Below, piece after piece: positions 1-8,362 of a stretch of DNA of 64,000 bases. A program made the position numbers and the translations under genes. Positions within the stretch are counted from its first letter, which is position 1. The number at the start of each line of letters is the position of its first letter. This DNA comes from Micromonospora purpureochromogenes (GTDB lineage: Bacteria > Actinomycetota > Actinomycetes > Mycobacteriales > Micromonosporaceae): positions 3,782,001 to 3,846,000 of the forward strand of contig NZ_LT607410.1 of the NCBI RefSeq assembly GCF_900091515.1. The letters are read 5' to 3'. The notes under the pieces are model-generated. The model was not told where the DNA came from and did no database searches. It was given only the letters and a program-made list of their open reading frames with translations.

Positions 1-457
1 CCGTGTAGACGATCCGTTCGGCCTCGATGACGACCAGCGGTCCGCTCGGTGGCTCGTCCAACGACCGTCCCCGCTCCGCGTGGTCGGACTGCCAGCGCAC
101 CGCCGGCCACCAGTGGTCGAAGTCGGCGTCGCCCTCGTGCAGCACCCGGGCCCGGCCGAACAGTTGCGCGCCGCGGCTGCTGGCCTGCCCGACGAGCGGT
201 GCGAACACCCCGACCGACACCCGTGGGTCGGCCGCGATGTTGCGCATCTTCGGCGAGGTGGCCGCGGCGGTGAACATGACCGCGAAGTCGAGGTGGAAGT
301 AGCGGACCGGGGTGGCCAGCGGGCCGTCCGGGCCGGCGGTGGCGAGCACGCACATGTTCTGCGACGACAGCAGGTTGAGGATCCGCTCGCCGAGGCGTTC
401 CGGGTCCAGGCGGGCGGCGGGGGCGGGGCCGGCGAGCCAGGGGTTCGTGACGGGCAT
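1..457 (-). CDS. Pyridoxamine 5'-phosphate oxidase-like flavin/F420-binding protein (3' end outside window)
   Basis: About 152 codons are readable from ATG at 457 before the window edge cuts the gene. The protein starts MPVTNPWLAG and contains ILNLLSSQNMCVLATAG, PVRYFHLDFAVMF and the SPKMRNIAADPRVSVGVF stretch. This is the usual beta-barrel order of PPOX/split-barrel proteins, which bind FMN, F420 or haem. An in-frame ATG at 472 is an alternative start. The exact substrate cannot be inferred; family assignment rests on the fold-typical motifs. Confidence 0.75.
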   Translation of the reverse strand, partial: MPVTNPWLAGPAPAARLDPERLGERILNLLSSQNMCVLATAGPDGPLATPVRYFHLDFAVMFTAAATSPKMRNIAADPRVSVGVFAPLVGQASSRGAQLFGRARVLHEGDADFDHWWPAVRWQSDHAERGRSLDEPPSGPLVVIEAERIVYT

Positions 458-525
458 GGTGGATCGTCCCATGCCCGTCCTGGGTCCTCAGAGCCGGTCG
501 CCGACCGACCCCGATGCGGGGCGAA

Positions 526-1368
526 TCACCGCTTGCGCGCCTGGAGCGTGTACGTCTGCGCCAGCCGCCACGGCCGCTCGGCCAGCCGCCACTCGCCGTC
601 GGCGTCCTTGACCTGCCGGCCGGGCAGCGCGTCCCAGGGCGCGCTGTCGTGCTCCTGGAGCATGGTGAGGTCGAGGCCGGCGTCGAGCAGGGCGGTGACC
701 ACCTCGCCGAGGCCGTGGTTCCACTCGTGGGTGGTGTTGTGCCGGAACGTGGTGTCGGTGCTGACGTAGGTGCCGGGCTCCTCCCAGACCAGCGGTTCCG
801 GCCGCTCGAAGTACGGGTGCTCCACCACCAGCAGCCCGTCCGGGTGGGTCTCGTCCAGCGCCCACAGCATCGGGTGGCCCTCGCGCAGGAAGAGCCGGCC
901 GCCGGGGCGTAGCAGCGCGGCGACCACGCCCGCCCAGCGGCGGATGTCGGGCAGCCAGCACAGCGCGCCGACGCCGGTGTAGACCAGGTCGAAGCCGCCC
1001 ACGCCGAGCACCTCGGGGGCGTCGTAGACGTCGGCCTCGACGAAGTCGACGGCGGCGCCGGCCCGCTCGGCCAGGGCCCGGGCCTGGGCCAGCGAGGCGC
1101 CGGAGAAGTCCAGCCCGGTCATCCGCGCCCCGAGCCGGTGCAGCGAGACGGTGTCGGTGCCGATGTGGCACTGCAGGTGCACGCCGCGCAGGCCGGTCAC
1201 GTCGCCGAGGCGGGGCAGGTCGAAGCGGACCACCTCGCTCAGGTACGCCGGGTCGGTGGCGAAGCGCTCCACCGCGTAGTCCGGCGACGCGGCGTGGGCG
1301 GGGGCGCGCTCGTCCCAGTTGGCCCGGTTGAGGGTGCGGTAGTCGGTCACCGGCGAACCGTCGCACAT
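526..1368 (-). CDS. Class I SAM-dependent methyltransferase
   Basis: A 280-residue protein when started at ATG 1368 (MCDGSPVTDYRTLNRANWDE); GTG 1350 is an alternative start. LQCHIGTDTVSLHRLGARMTGLDFS carries the motif-I glycine region and the acidic end of beta-2. VDFVEADVYD and FDLVYTGVGALCWLPD follow as motifs II-III, then the LLRPGGRLFLREGHP loop. It resembles the actinobacterial small-molecule methyltransferase group of about 270-280 residues. The acceptor is unknown. It lies head-to-head with a decayed transposon and appears monocistronic. The in-frame extension upstream of 1368 runs into transposon sequence and is not native. Confidence 0.85.
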   Translation of the reverse strand: MCDGSPVTDYRTLNRANWDERAPAHAASPDYAVERFATDPAYLSEVVRFDLPRLGDVTGLRGVHLQCHIGTDTVSLHRLGARMTGLDFSGASLAQARALAERAGAAVDFVEADVYDAPEVLGVGGFDLVYTGVGALCWLPDIRRWAGVVAALLRPGGRLFLREGHPMLWALDETHPDGLLVVEHPYFERPEPLVWEEPGTYVSTDTTFRHNTTHEWNHGLGEVVTALLDAGLDLTMLQEHDSAPWDALPGRQVKDADGEWRLAERPWRLAQTYTLQARKR

Positions 1369-1438
1369 CCCACCGGCGCCGCTCAACGGGGATTCGTCGC
1401 CGCCCGCGGGGCTGGTCTGCCTCGCCGTGATGGCGGAG

Positions 1439-1574
1439 CGACTGCATGATTTCCTCCAGCCGCGCCAGGTGCCGGTCGCCACATACGCGGTGCCGGAACT
1501 TTGTCGCGAAGTCCAAGTGGGCGTGCAGGCGGAAAGGCAGTGCGTGCCGGTGCGGACGTTGCATTCTCTGTCAT
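1439..1574 (-). pseudogene. tnpA: Remnant of IS200/IS605-type Y1 transposase TnpA (frameshifted, truncated)
   Basis: The minus strand encodes the start of an IS200-like TnpA in two frames. One frame gives VRTGTHCLSA, the next gives FRLHAHLDFATKFRHRV followed by HLARLEEIMQS. Intact family members carry a similar N-terminus (RTGxHCVFxLHxHLVFVTKYR...RLEEIM), so the two halves join across an apparent single-base loss near 1540. Homology stops after EEIMQS at about 1439, so the catalytic HUH and tyrosine region is gone. It is divergent from tnpB, as in IS605-type elements. It cannot make an active transposase. Confidence 0.7.
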
Positions 1575-1597
1575 AGGCCGCTGCGAGACTGTCCGGT

Positions 1598-2833
1598 GTG
1601 CAGCTTCGGTACAACTATCGCGTCTATCCGACGTCGGGTCAGCGGGAAGCGTTGGCGCGGGCGTTCGGGTGCGCGCGGGTGGTGTTCAACGACGCGCTGC
1701 GCGCACGACAGGAAGCCCGGGAGCAGGGCCTGCCCTACATCTCCGACGGGGACCTGTCCAAGCGGGTGATTACCGAGGCGAAGACGACGCCGCAGCGGGC
1801 GTGGTTGGGCGAGGTGTCGGCGGTGGTGTTGCAGCAGGCCCTCGCCGATCTGCACCTCGCGTACCGCAACTTCTTCGCATCCCTGTCCGGGAAGCGGAAG
1901 GGTCGCAAGGTGGCCCCGCCGCGGTTCCGGTCGCGCAAGGACAACCGGCAGGCCATCCGGTTCACCGCCAACGCCCGATTCAAGGTGCTGGACAACGGTC
2001 GGCTGCGGCTGCCGAAGATCGGTGATCTGGCGGTGCGGTGGTCGCGGGCGTTGCCCGCTGCGCCGAGTTCGGTGACGGTCGTCATGGACGCAGCGGGCCG
2101 GTACTTCGCCTCGTTCGTCGTCCAGGCGGCCGACGAGGCGCTGCCGCCGGCCGACGCCGAGGTGGGCATCGACCTGGGTCTGACCCACTTCGCGGTCCTG
2201 TCCGACGGCACGAAGGTGGCGGCGCCGCGATTCCTGCGCCGAGTCGCCCGCAAGCTGCGTCGACTCCAGCAGGACCTGTCCCGCAAGCAGCGGGGCAGCA
2301 ACAACCGCAAGAAGGCCGTCGTCAAGGTGGCGAAGGCGCACGCCCGGGTGGCTGACACCCGGCGAGACTGGCAGCACAAGCTCTCGATGCAGATCATCCG
2401 CGACAACCAAGCGGTGTACGTCGAGGACCTGTGTGTTACCGGCCTTGCCCGGACCCGCCTGGCGAAGTCGGTGCACGACGCCGGCTGGGCCGGCTTCACC
2501 GCGATGCTGCAGTACAAGGCCGCCCGGTACGGGCGCACCTTCGCAAAGATCCACCGGTTCGCGCCCACCTCGCAGACGTGCTCGGTGTGCAGCCGGCTCG
2601 ACGGACCCAAACCGCTGAACATCCGATCGTGGACCTGCCCATGCGGTGCGGTCCACGACCGGGACGTCAACGCGGCCATCAACGTGCTCGCGGCGGGACG
2701 CGCCGAGAGCCTAAACGCCTGTGGAGCGCAGGTAAGACCGGCACCCATGCCGGCACCGCGCCGAGAAGCAGGAATCCGCCCGCGCGTTGCGCGCTGTTCC
2801 ACGCGCAACGCGGAGGGAACCCCCGTCCCTTAG
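1598..2833 (+). CDS. tnpB: TnpB RNA-guided endonuclease (IS605 OrfB family)
   Basis: 411 residues from GTG 1598. An N-terminal helix-turn-helix/REC-like part (MQLRYNYRVYPTSGQ) is followed by a split RuvC: Asp192 in GIDLGLTHFAVLSDG, Glu276 in VYVEDL, and the final Asp in HDRDVNAA at 353-360. The zinc ribbon is C328-x2-C331 and C347-x-C349. All catalytic residues are present, so the nuclease could be active. The C-terminal tail after NACG is encoded over the structured right end, and the stop TAG lies in the loop of the terminal hairpin. TnpB uses an omegaRNA from this end to cut target DNA matching the flank. Confidence 0.93.
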   Translation: MQLRYNYRVYPTSGQREALARAFGCARVVFNDALRARQEAREQGLPYISDGDLSKRVITEAKTTPQRAWLGEVSAVVLQQALADLHLAYRNFFASLSGKRKGRKVAPPRFRSRKDNRQAIRFTANARFKVLDNGRLRLPKIGDLAVRWSRALPAAPSSVTVVMDAAGRYFASFVVQAADEALPPADAEVGIDLGLTHFAVLSDGTKVAAPRFLRRVARKLRRLQQDLSRKQRGSNNRKKAVVKVAKAHARVADTRRDWQHKLSMQIIRDNQAVYVEDLCVTGLARTRLAKSVHDAGWAGFTAMLQYKAARYGRTFAKIHRFAPTSQTCSVCSRLDGPKPLNIRSWTCPCGAVHDRDVNAAINVLAAGRAESLNACGAQVRPAPMPAPRREAGIRPRVARCSTRNAEGTPVP

Positions 2834-2850
2834 GACGGGGAGAACGTCAA
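2690..2850 (+). ncRNA. Predicted omegaRNA (reRNA) scaffold of the IS605 right end
   Basis: The 3' end of tnpB overlaps two perfect hairpins: CGCGTTGCGCG/CGCGCAACGCG (2783-2793 and 2802-2812, 8-nt loop) and CCCCGTCC/GGACGGGG (2821-2840, 4-nt loop), followed by AGAACGTCAA. This matches the architecture of IS605 omegaRNAs, whose scaffold ends at the right-end border. The 5' limit is a guess. The guide would be the bases just after 2850, which here belong to the truncated MFS gene. Confidence 0.55.
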
Positions 2851-3333
2851 GGGCTGCTGTTCACCTGCATAGCGGTGGGCGGGCTGCTCGGCGCGGTGGT
2901 CGGCGACCGGCTGGTCGCGGCGATCGGCGCCACCTGGACCATCCGGGTCGGGCTGCTGGTCGAGGCGGGCCTGCACCTGGCCCTGGCGGCGTCGACGAGC
3001 GCCTGGCTGATCGGCGGGGCGCTGTTCGCCTTCGGGGTGCACGGCGCGCTGTGGAACATGGTCTCGAACTCGCTGCGCCAGCGGCTGACCCCGGCGGCGT
3101 TGCAGGGGCGGGTCGGCGGCACGACGCTGTTCATCGCCGCCGGCGGCAACTGCGCGGGTGCCCTGCTGGGCGGCGTGATCGCCACGACGTTCGGACTGAC
3201 CGCGCCGTACTGGGTGGGGTTCGTGGTGGCGGTGCCGGTGTCCGCGGCCACCTGGCGGGTGTTCGACCGGGCCACGGTCGCCGCCGCGTACGCCGACCCG
3301 GACGACCGGCAGCCGGTCGTCCGGATCGGTTGA
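2851..3333 (+). pseudogene. 3' half of an MFS transporter gene truncated by the IS605 element
   Basis: The reading frame is open from the element border to TGA 3331, about 160 codons. It encodes the last membrane helices of a major facilitator: GLLFTCIAVGGLLGAVVGD, FAFGVHGALWNMVSNSLRQ and a final helix YWVGFVVAVPVSAATWRVF. The SNSLRQRLTPAALQGRV stretch is typical of the cytoplasmic loop in enterobactin-exporter-like MFS proteins. The first half and the start codon are absent, and nothing matching lies upstream of the element, so the gene is dead. Confidence 0.8.
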
Positions 3334-3337
3334 GCGG

Positions 3338-4408
3338 TCAGCGGGCCGGGACGGGCAGCACCTCGCCCCGCTGCGCGGAGCGGTGCGCCAGCTCGATCAG
3401 CTCCACCGTGGCGACGGCGTCGCGCGGGTCGACCGGCATCGGGGTGCCGGCCCGCAGCGCCGCCGCCACCTGGGCGTAGAAGTCCTGGTAGCGGCCCGGG
3501 TCGGTGGGCACCGGGCGGAGGTCGCCGTCGACACCGAGCCGGCCGTACCGCTCGGCGGGGACCTCGCCCCAGCCCGGCGCGTCCGGGCGGGCCCCGGCGC
3601 GCAGCGCCTCCTCCTGCACGTCCAGGCCGTAACTGGTCCAGCCGGCGCGGTCGCCGAGGACGCGCATTCGCGGCCCGAGCTGCGCGGTCACGGCGCTCAT
3701 CCAGAGGTGGGAGTGGACGCCGCCGGCGTGGGTGAGCGCCACGAAGGCGTCGTCGTCGACCTGCGCCTCGGGCCGCCGCCGGTCCACCTCGGCGTACACG
3801 CTGCGCACCGGCCCGAACAGCTGCACCGCCTGGTCGACGAGGTGGGCGCCGAGGTCGTAGAGGGCGCCGCCGGCCTCGCCGGGGGCCGCGCTCTCCCGCC
3901 AGCCCTCCTTGATGGCCGGCCGCCACCGCTCGAAGCGGGACTCGAAGCGGAGGACCTGGCCCAGCTCACCCTCGGCGATCAGCCGGCGGGCGGTCAGGAA
4001 GTCGCCGTCCCAGCGGCGGTTCTGGAACACCGTCAGCGGCACGCCGCGCCGGTCGGCCTCGTCGATGAGGGCGCGACCCTCCGCCGCGGTGGCGGCCAGC
4101 GGCTTGTCCACCACGACGGCCAGCCCGGCCGTGACGGCGGCCCGGGCCATCGGCACGTGCGTGCGGTTCGGCGTCGCCACCACGACCAGGTCGAGGCTGT
4201 CCGCGGACTCCCACAGCCGGTCCGCGTCGTCGAGGACGCGGGCGTCCGGGTGGTCCTTGCGGGCCTGCTCCTGCCGCTGCGGGTTGCCGGTGACGACGGC
4301 GTCCAGCCGCAGCCCGGGGGTCGCGGCGACCAGCGGGGCGTGGAACACCTGGCCCGCCAGCCCGTATCCGAGCAGTCCGACCCGCAGTGGTGCCGGCGTG
4401 TTGGCCAT
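3338..4408 (-). CDS. Gfo/Idh/MocA family NAD(P)-dependent oxidoreductase
   Basis: 356 residues from ATG 4408. The N-terminal Rossmann fold opens with LRVGLLGYGLAGQVFHAPL, followed by VVVATPNRTHVPMARAAV and the cofactor/catalytic EKP-type motif as VVVDKPLAATAAEG. The C-terminal Gfo/Idh domain begins near QNRRWDGDFLTARRLI; GGALYDLGAHLVDQAVQLFG holds the usual active-site Asp-x-x-x-His. Length and order match YdgJ-like sugar or inositol dehydrogenases acting in the cytosol. The substrate is not evident. The gene converges with the truncated MFS gene, 4 bp away. Confidence 0.9.
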   Translation of the reverse strand: MANTPAPLRVGLLGYGLAGQVFHAPLVAATPGLRLDAVVTGNPQRQEQARKDHPDARVLDDADRLWESADSLDLVVVATPNRTHVPMARAAVTAGLAVVVDKPLAATAAEGRALIDEADRRGVPLTVFQNRRWDGDFLTARRLIAEGELGQVLRFESRFERWRPAIKEGWRESAAPGEAGGALYDLGAHLVDQAVQLFGPVRSVYAEVDRRRPEAQVDDDAFVALTHAGGVHSHLWMSAVTAQLGPRMRVLGDRAGWTSYGLDVQEEALRAGARPDAPGWGEVPAERYGRLGVDGDLRPVPTDPGRYQDFYAQVAAALRAGTPMPVDPRDAVATVELIELAHRSAQRGEVLPVPAR

Positions 4409-4499
4409 GGTGTCCCCTCGGTTTCCCGTCCGTGCCCTGGTCGTTCCAGGTGGTGCCGGTACGAACCTACGCGCCGGCCCGGACCGGTGTGCCGCCCGG

Positions 4500-5609
4500 T
4501 CAGCGGGGAGTCGGCTCGGTCACCCAGCCGGCGACGAGGACCAGACCGGTGGGGCGGTGCACGGCCAGGAAGCCGAACGGGCGGTCGACGTCGAAGCTGA
4601 CCCGTCGCGCCCGTGCGCGGTGCCGGGGTGGCGCGGAGCCGGGTGCGATGGCGACGGCGGTGACCGCGGCGGCGCGGAAGCCGGTGGCGCTGAACTCGGC
4701 CGTGACGGTCTGCCGGGCCTGGGAGACGTAGAGCAGCGGGGCGATGCCGGGGAAGTTGTCCGCGTCGCGGCGGGTGGCGGCGGCGAGTCCGTACAGCTCG
4801 GCGCGGTCGAGCAGGTCGTGGTCGGCGTCGACGCGGAACGCGACGGTGTGCACGGCCAGTTGCGGCCGGTCGTCGAACGCCTCGACGGTCTCCTCGGTGA
4901 CGCCGGGCCCGGCGGTGTCGGGCAGCGTCGGCCCGCCGGCGAGGGCGCGGATCGCGGCCGGCAGCACGGCGCCGGCCGGGCGCCCGGGGGCGCCGAGGGC
5001 CAGCACCACGTCGACGTCTGCCGCACCGGCGACGGTCAGCAGACTCACCGGTCCGGCCGGGGTGTCGGCCACCCGCAGCGCCCGGGGGTCGCCGCCGTAC
5101 CGGTGCAGACCGACCAGCCGCCGACCCTGCCAGGGACCCTGCCGGGGCTCGCACCAGCCCTCCTGGAAGGGCGCCGCCCAGCCGGTCAGCACCGACAGGG
5201 CGCTGGCCAGCACCAGCGCCGTGTCCGGGGTGACCGTGATCGGCATCTTCGGGATCTGCCCGTCGGTGTGGGTGGACGCCCAGCGGTCCAGCACGGGCTG
5301 GTCCACGGCCCGGTCGCCGGTCAGCTCACCCCGCATCGACGCGGGGACCGCGCGCAGCCAGGCCGGGTTCAGTCGCAGCTCGCGTCGGGCCCAGAAGCCC
5401 AGCGCCAACCGGGTGGTGGGGGAGGCGGCCAGGTCGTAGGGGGTGGCGTCGGGGGCGACGGCGGACAGCTCGTCGCGGGCCGGACCGGCCGCGTGCCGGG
5501 CGAGCAGGGCCAGCAGCGGGTACGCGCCGGCGCCGGACAGGACGGTCTGCCGGTCGTCGATCAGGGCGGCCCAGTTGGCGGTGAGGGCGTTGGCGGGCGT
5601 GCTGCTCAT
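4500..5609 (-). CDS. Serpin family serine protease inhibitor
   Basis: 369 residues with no signal peptide, so probably cytoplasmic. Serpin landmarks in order: SALSVLTGWAAPFQ (the strand 3A/breach-type motif), VTAEFSATGFRAAAVTAVAI (hinge and start of the reactive loop) and FDVDRPFGFLAVHRPTGLVLVAGWV (C-terminal serpin signature). Length fits the family. The loop segment AIAPGSAPPR lines up with AIPMSIPPE of alpha-1-antitrypsin, giving a possible P1 Gly. P14 is Phe rather than a small residue, and an Arg-rich stretch (RHRARARR) follows the scissile region. Inhibitory ability is therefore uncertain. Target protease unknown. Confidence 0.85.
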   Translation of the reverse strand: MSSTPANALTANWAALIDDRQTVLSGAGAYPLLALLARHAAGPARDELSAVAPDATPYDLAASPTTRLALGFWARRELRLNPAWLRAVPASMRGELTGDRAVDQPVLDRWASTHTDGQIPKMPITVTPDTALVLASALSVLTGWAAPFQEGWCEPRQGPWQGRRLVGLHRYGGDPRALRVADTPAGPVSLLTVAGAADVDVVLALGAPGRPAGAVLPAAIRALAGGPTLPDTAGPGVTEETVEAFDDRPQLAVHTVAFRVDADHDLLDRAELYGLAAATRRDADNFPGIAPLLYVSQARQTVTAEFSATGFRAAAVTAVAIAPGSAPPRHRARARRVSFDVDRPFGFLAVHRPTGLVLVAGWVTEPTPR

Positions 5610-5689
5610 GCCGTGGCACCGTACCGGGCGGGCGGCGCGCCGTGGGGGCTCCGCCCGGCGGGGGCCGGGGGGTGTGACAGCGTGGTCGG

Positions 5690-6916
5690 GTGGACAACGT
5701 CGACCTGGCCGTCGTCGGCGGTGGCGGCGCCGGTTCCCTGCTCCTCGCCGCGCTGGACCGGCACGACCTGCGTGAGCTGCGGATCGCCGTGGTCGACCGG
5801 GTGCGCAAGCGCGGCCAGGACCGCACCTGGGCGTTCTGGGGTACGCCCGGCACCGACCTGGAGCCGATGCTCAGCGCGAGCTGGCGGCAGGTGGAGGTGA
5901 CCACGCCGGCCGGGCGGCGCCGGCTCGACCTCGCCCCGCTGCGGTACGCGATGCTGCGCTCCGCCCCGGTCTACGAGCGGGCCGCCGAGGCGGAGCGGCG
6001 CCTCGGCGCCACCCGGGTCGACGCGGCGGTCGGCGCCCTCGACGACGACGGTGGGTCGGTGACCGTCCGGGACGCCGACGGCACGGCGCTGCTGCGGGCC
6101 CGGTGGGTGCTGGACTCCCGCCCCCGGCCGCCCCGGCGGGCGGGGCGGACGAGCTGGTTGCAGCACTTCCGGGGCTGGTGGCTGGAGTCGGCCGGGCCGG
6201 TGTTCGACCCGGACCGGGCGGTGCTGATGGACTTCCGCACCCCGCAGCCGGCGCGGGGTGTCTCCTTCGGCTACCTGCTGCCGGTCAGCGACCGGTACGC
6301 CCTGGTCGAGTACACCGAGTTCTCCCCGCGACGGCTGACCGACGCCGGCTACGACACCGCGCTGCGCGGCTACGCCGACCTGCTCGGCCTGGACCTGACC
6401 GCGCTGACCGTGCGGGAGGTGGAGGACGGGGTGATCCCGATGACCGACGCCCCGTTCGAGGGCCGGCCGTCGCCGAGGGTGGTGCGGCTGGGCACCGCCG
6501 GCGGGGCCACCCGGCCGTCGACCGGGTTCACCTTCTCCGCCATGCACCGGCAGGCCGACGACGTGGCCCGGGCGCTGGCCGCCGGCCGGGCCCCGGTGCC
6601 CCGGCTGGCGTACCCCCGTCGACACCTGTGGATGGACGCCGTCGCGTTGCGGGCGCTGGACCGTGGGGCGGTCGGCGGCCCGGAGTTCTTCGACCGGCTC
6701 TTCGACCGCAATCCGGCGCAGCGGGTGCTGCGTTTCCTCGACGGCGCCACCACCCCGGCGGAGGACCTGGCGGTGATGCGGTCCAGTCCGCTGCTGCCGA
6801 TGACCTCGGCCGTGGTCGGTGACGCCGTCGGCCGGCTGCGCGCCCGGCTGCGCCCCGGCCCGGCCCCCGCGTCCCTCGGCGCGGGCCCGGACCGGGCGGG
6901 TCAGGCCGGCTCGTAG
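5690..6916 (+). CDS. Lycopene cyclase (CrtY/CrtL family flavoprotein)
   Basis: 408 residues from GTG 5690. It opens with the FAD-binding [19 protein letters not shown], then DRTWAFWGTPG. WLQHFRGWWLES, LPVSDRYALVEYTEFS and GGATRPSTGFTFSAMHRQAD are family signatures of lycopene beta-cyclases, which close the psi-ends of lycopene without net redox change. No phytoene synthase or desaturase gene is in the window, so carotenoid genes must lie elsewhere if the pathway exists. The 3' end overlaps the convergent downstream gene by 16 bp. The divergent gap to the serpin gene is about 80 bp. Confidence 0.88.
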   Translation: MDNVDLAVVGGGGAGSLLLAALDRHDLRELRIAVVDRVRKRGQDRTWAFWGTPGTDLEPMLSASWRQVEVTTPAGRRRLDLAPLRYAMLRSAPVYERAAEAERRLGATRVDAAVGALDDDGGSVTVRDADGTALLRARWVLDSRPRPPRRAGRTSWLQHFRGWWLESAGPVFDPDRAVLMDFRTPQPARGVSFGYLLPVSDRYALVEYTEFSPRRLTDAGYDTALRGYADLLGLDLTALTVREVEDGVIPMTDAPFEGRPSPRVVRLGTAGGATRPSTGFTFSAMHRQADDVARALAAGRAPVPRLAYPRRHLWMDAVALRALDRGAVGGPEFFDRLFDRNPAQRVLRFLDGATTPAEDLAVMRSSPLLPMTSAVVGDAVGRLRARLRPGPAPASLGAGPDRAGQAGS

Positions 6917-7482
6917 GTCGCCACGACCACCCCCGTCGTGGTGGTGACGCTCTCGACCAGCGTCAGCCGGGCCGGGTGCCCGCCGTCGGGGAACAGCCGC
7001 CGCCCGGTGCCGAGCACCAGCGGGTGGATGATCAGCACGTACGCGTCGATCAGCCCGTGCGGGGCCAGCGACCGCACCAGCTCGCCGCTGCCGAGCACGG
7101 CGATGTCCGGGCCGTCCTGCCGCCGCAGCTCGGCGACCGCCGCGACGGCGTCCCCGTCGAGCAGCACCGAGTTCGCCCCCGGCAGCGGCGCGGTCAGGGT
7201 GGTGGAGGCGACGTACTTGGTGAGCCGGTCGAGCACCGGGGTGAACGGGTTGTCGGTCTGGTGCGGCCAGAAGCCGGCGAAGTCCTGGTACGTGCGGCGA
7301 CCGAGCAGCAGCGCGCCGGTGGACGCCATGCCCCGGCCCATCTTCTCGCCCAGCACCGGGTCCGTGTACGGCACCGCCCAGCCGCCCCGGTCGAAGCCGT
7401 CGCGGGTGTCCTCGTCCGGGCGTCCGGGCGCCTGCATCACGCCGTCCAGGCTGACGTTGTTGGTCACGACGACGCGTCTCAT
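6901..7482 (-). CDS. Dihydrofolate reductase-like protein (RibD C-terminal domain family)
   Basis: 193 residues from ATG 7482. MRRVVVTNNVSLDGVMQAPG is the characteristic N-terminus of YyaP/RibD-C-like reductases. ALLLGRRTYQDFAGFWP, DIAVLGSGELVRSL and HPLVLGTGRRLFPDG complete the NADPH-binding DHFR fold. These are widespread cytosolic proteins with unknown substrates; riboflavin synthesis is not implied because no deaminase domain is present. The gene overlaps the lycopene cyclase 3' end tail-to-tail. Confidence 0.88.
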   Translation of the reverse strand: MRRVVVTNNVSLDGVMQAPGRPDEDTRDGFDRGGWAVPYTDPVLGEKMGRGMASTGALLLGRRTYQDFAGFWPHQTDNPFTPVLDRLTKYVASTTLTAPLPGANSVLLDGDAVAAVAELRRQDGPDIAVLGSGELVRSLAPHGLIDAYVLIIHPLVLGTGRRLFPDGGHPARLTLVESVTTTTGVVVATYEPA

Positions 7483-7695
7483 GCCGGTCCTCGCGGGTCA
7501 CGGCCGGCCCGACGCCGGCCCCTCACCTCCCAGACGGACGGCGGCCGGCCCTTTCGACACACCGTCAGCGGGCGTAGCCCGTCGACCTCGCCGAGCAGCG
7601 CGGCTACCTCCGCGCGGTGAGAGAGCCCCCGGTGGTGCGGCGCGCCGGGACGCCCGCGCCCAGCGGCGGTGGGCGGCACCGGTAGGTTCGGCGCC

Positions 7696-8196
7696 ATGGT
7701 GGAGGCGGCGGACGGCAGGGTCGTGGAGATCTGGACCGACGGGGCGTGCAGCGGCAACCCCGGCCCGGGCGGCTGGGGCGCGCTGCTGCGCTACGGCAGC
7801 CACGAGCGGGAGCTGTGCGGCGGCGAGGCGACGCCGACCACCAACAACCGGATGGAGCTGACCGCGGCCATCCGGGCGCTGGAGAGCCTGACCCGACCGG
7901 TCACCGTGCGGCTGCACACCGACAGCACCTACGTGCGCAACGGCATCACCGGGTGGCTGGCGTCGTGGAAGCGCAACGGCTGGCTGACGGCGGCCAAGCA
8001 GCCGGTCAAGAACGCCGATCTGTGGCAGCGGCTGGAGGCGGCCTGCGCCCGGCACGAGGTGACCTGGCTGTGGGTCAAGGGGCACAACGGCCACCCGGAG
8101 AACGAGCGGGCGGACGCGCTGGCCAACAAGGGGATGACCGAGGCGCGGGCGGCGGCGCCGCTCAGCGCTCCAGCAGGCGCTCGCGCAGGGCGGTGA
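7696..8196 (+). CDS. rnhA: Ribonuclease HI
   Basis: 166 residues from ATG 7696. Catalytic residues are in place: Asp15 in [18 protein letters not shown], Glu54 in NNRMELTA, Asp76 in LHTDSTYV, His130 in [11 protein letters not shown] and Asp140 in ERADALAN. It cleaves the RNA strand of RNA-DNA hybrids. The length is that of the E. coli-type enzyme plus a short Ala-rich tail (after EARAAAPLS) with no predicted role. An upstream GTG at 7669 would add nine residues but lacks conservation. Confidence 0.95.
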   Translation: MVEAADGRVVEIWTDGACSGNPGPGGWGALLRYGSHERELCGGEATPTTNNRMELTAAIRALESLTRPVTVRLHTDSTYVRNGITGWLASWKRNGWLTAAKQPVKNADLWQRLEAACARHEVTWLWVKGHNGHPENERADALANKGMTEARAAAPLSAPAGARAGR

Positions 8197-8362
8197 CCAG
8201 GGCGTCGTCGACGTCGCGGGCGTAGCCGCGTACCGAGCCGTGCACGGCGGTCAGGTCGGCGGGAAGAGCTCGATGATCCGCGCGGGCCGCTCGCGCCGTC
8301 CCGCTACGTCGTCGGGCCCGGTCGGACGCCGCCGGCCGGGCCCGATCCGCATCGGGGCGCGG

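Larger units (their letters stand above)
1439..2850 (+). mobile_element. Decayed IS605-family element (tnpA remnant, tnpB, right end)
   Basis: The right boundary is set by the hairpin CCCCGTCC/GGACGGGG (2821-2828 and 2833-2840) followed by AGAACGTCAA, ending at 2850. This is the common right-end form of actinobacterial IS605 elements. The left end is missing: tnpA breaks off at about 1439, next to the methyltransferase. The sequence right of 2850 continues in frame as the C-terminal half of an MFS transporter. Insertion plus deletion of the 5' side therefore explains the layout. With tnpA broken and the left end lost, the element should be immobile on its own. Confidence 0.75.

Noticed and set aside
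8162..8362. Minus-strand coding remnant ending at TGA 8162 ([16 protein letters not shown])
   Set aside because: About 27 protein-like codons but overlapping the 3' end of rnhA, with no start-linked family match; too weak to annotate.
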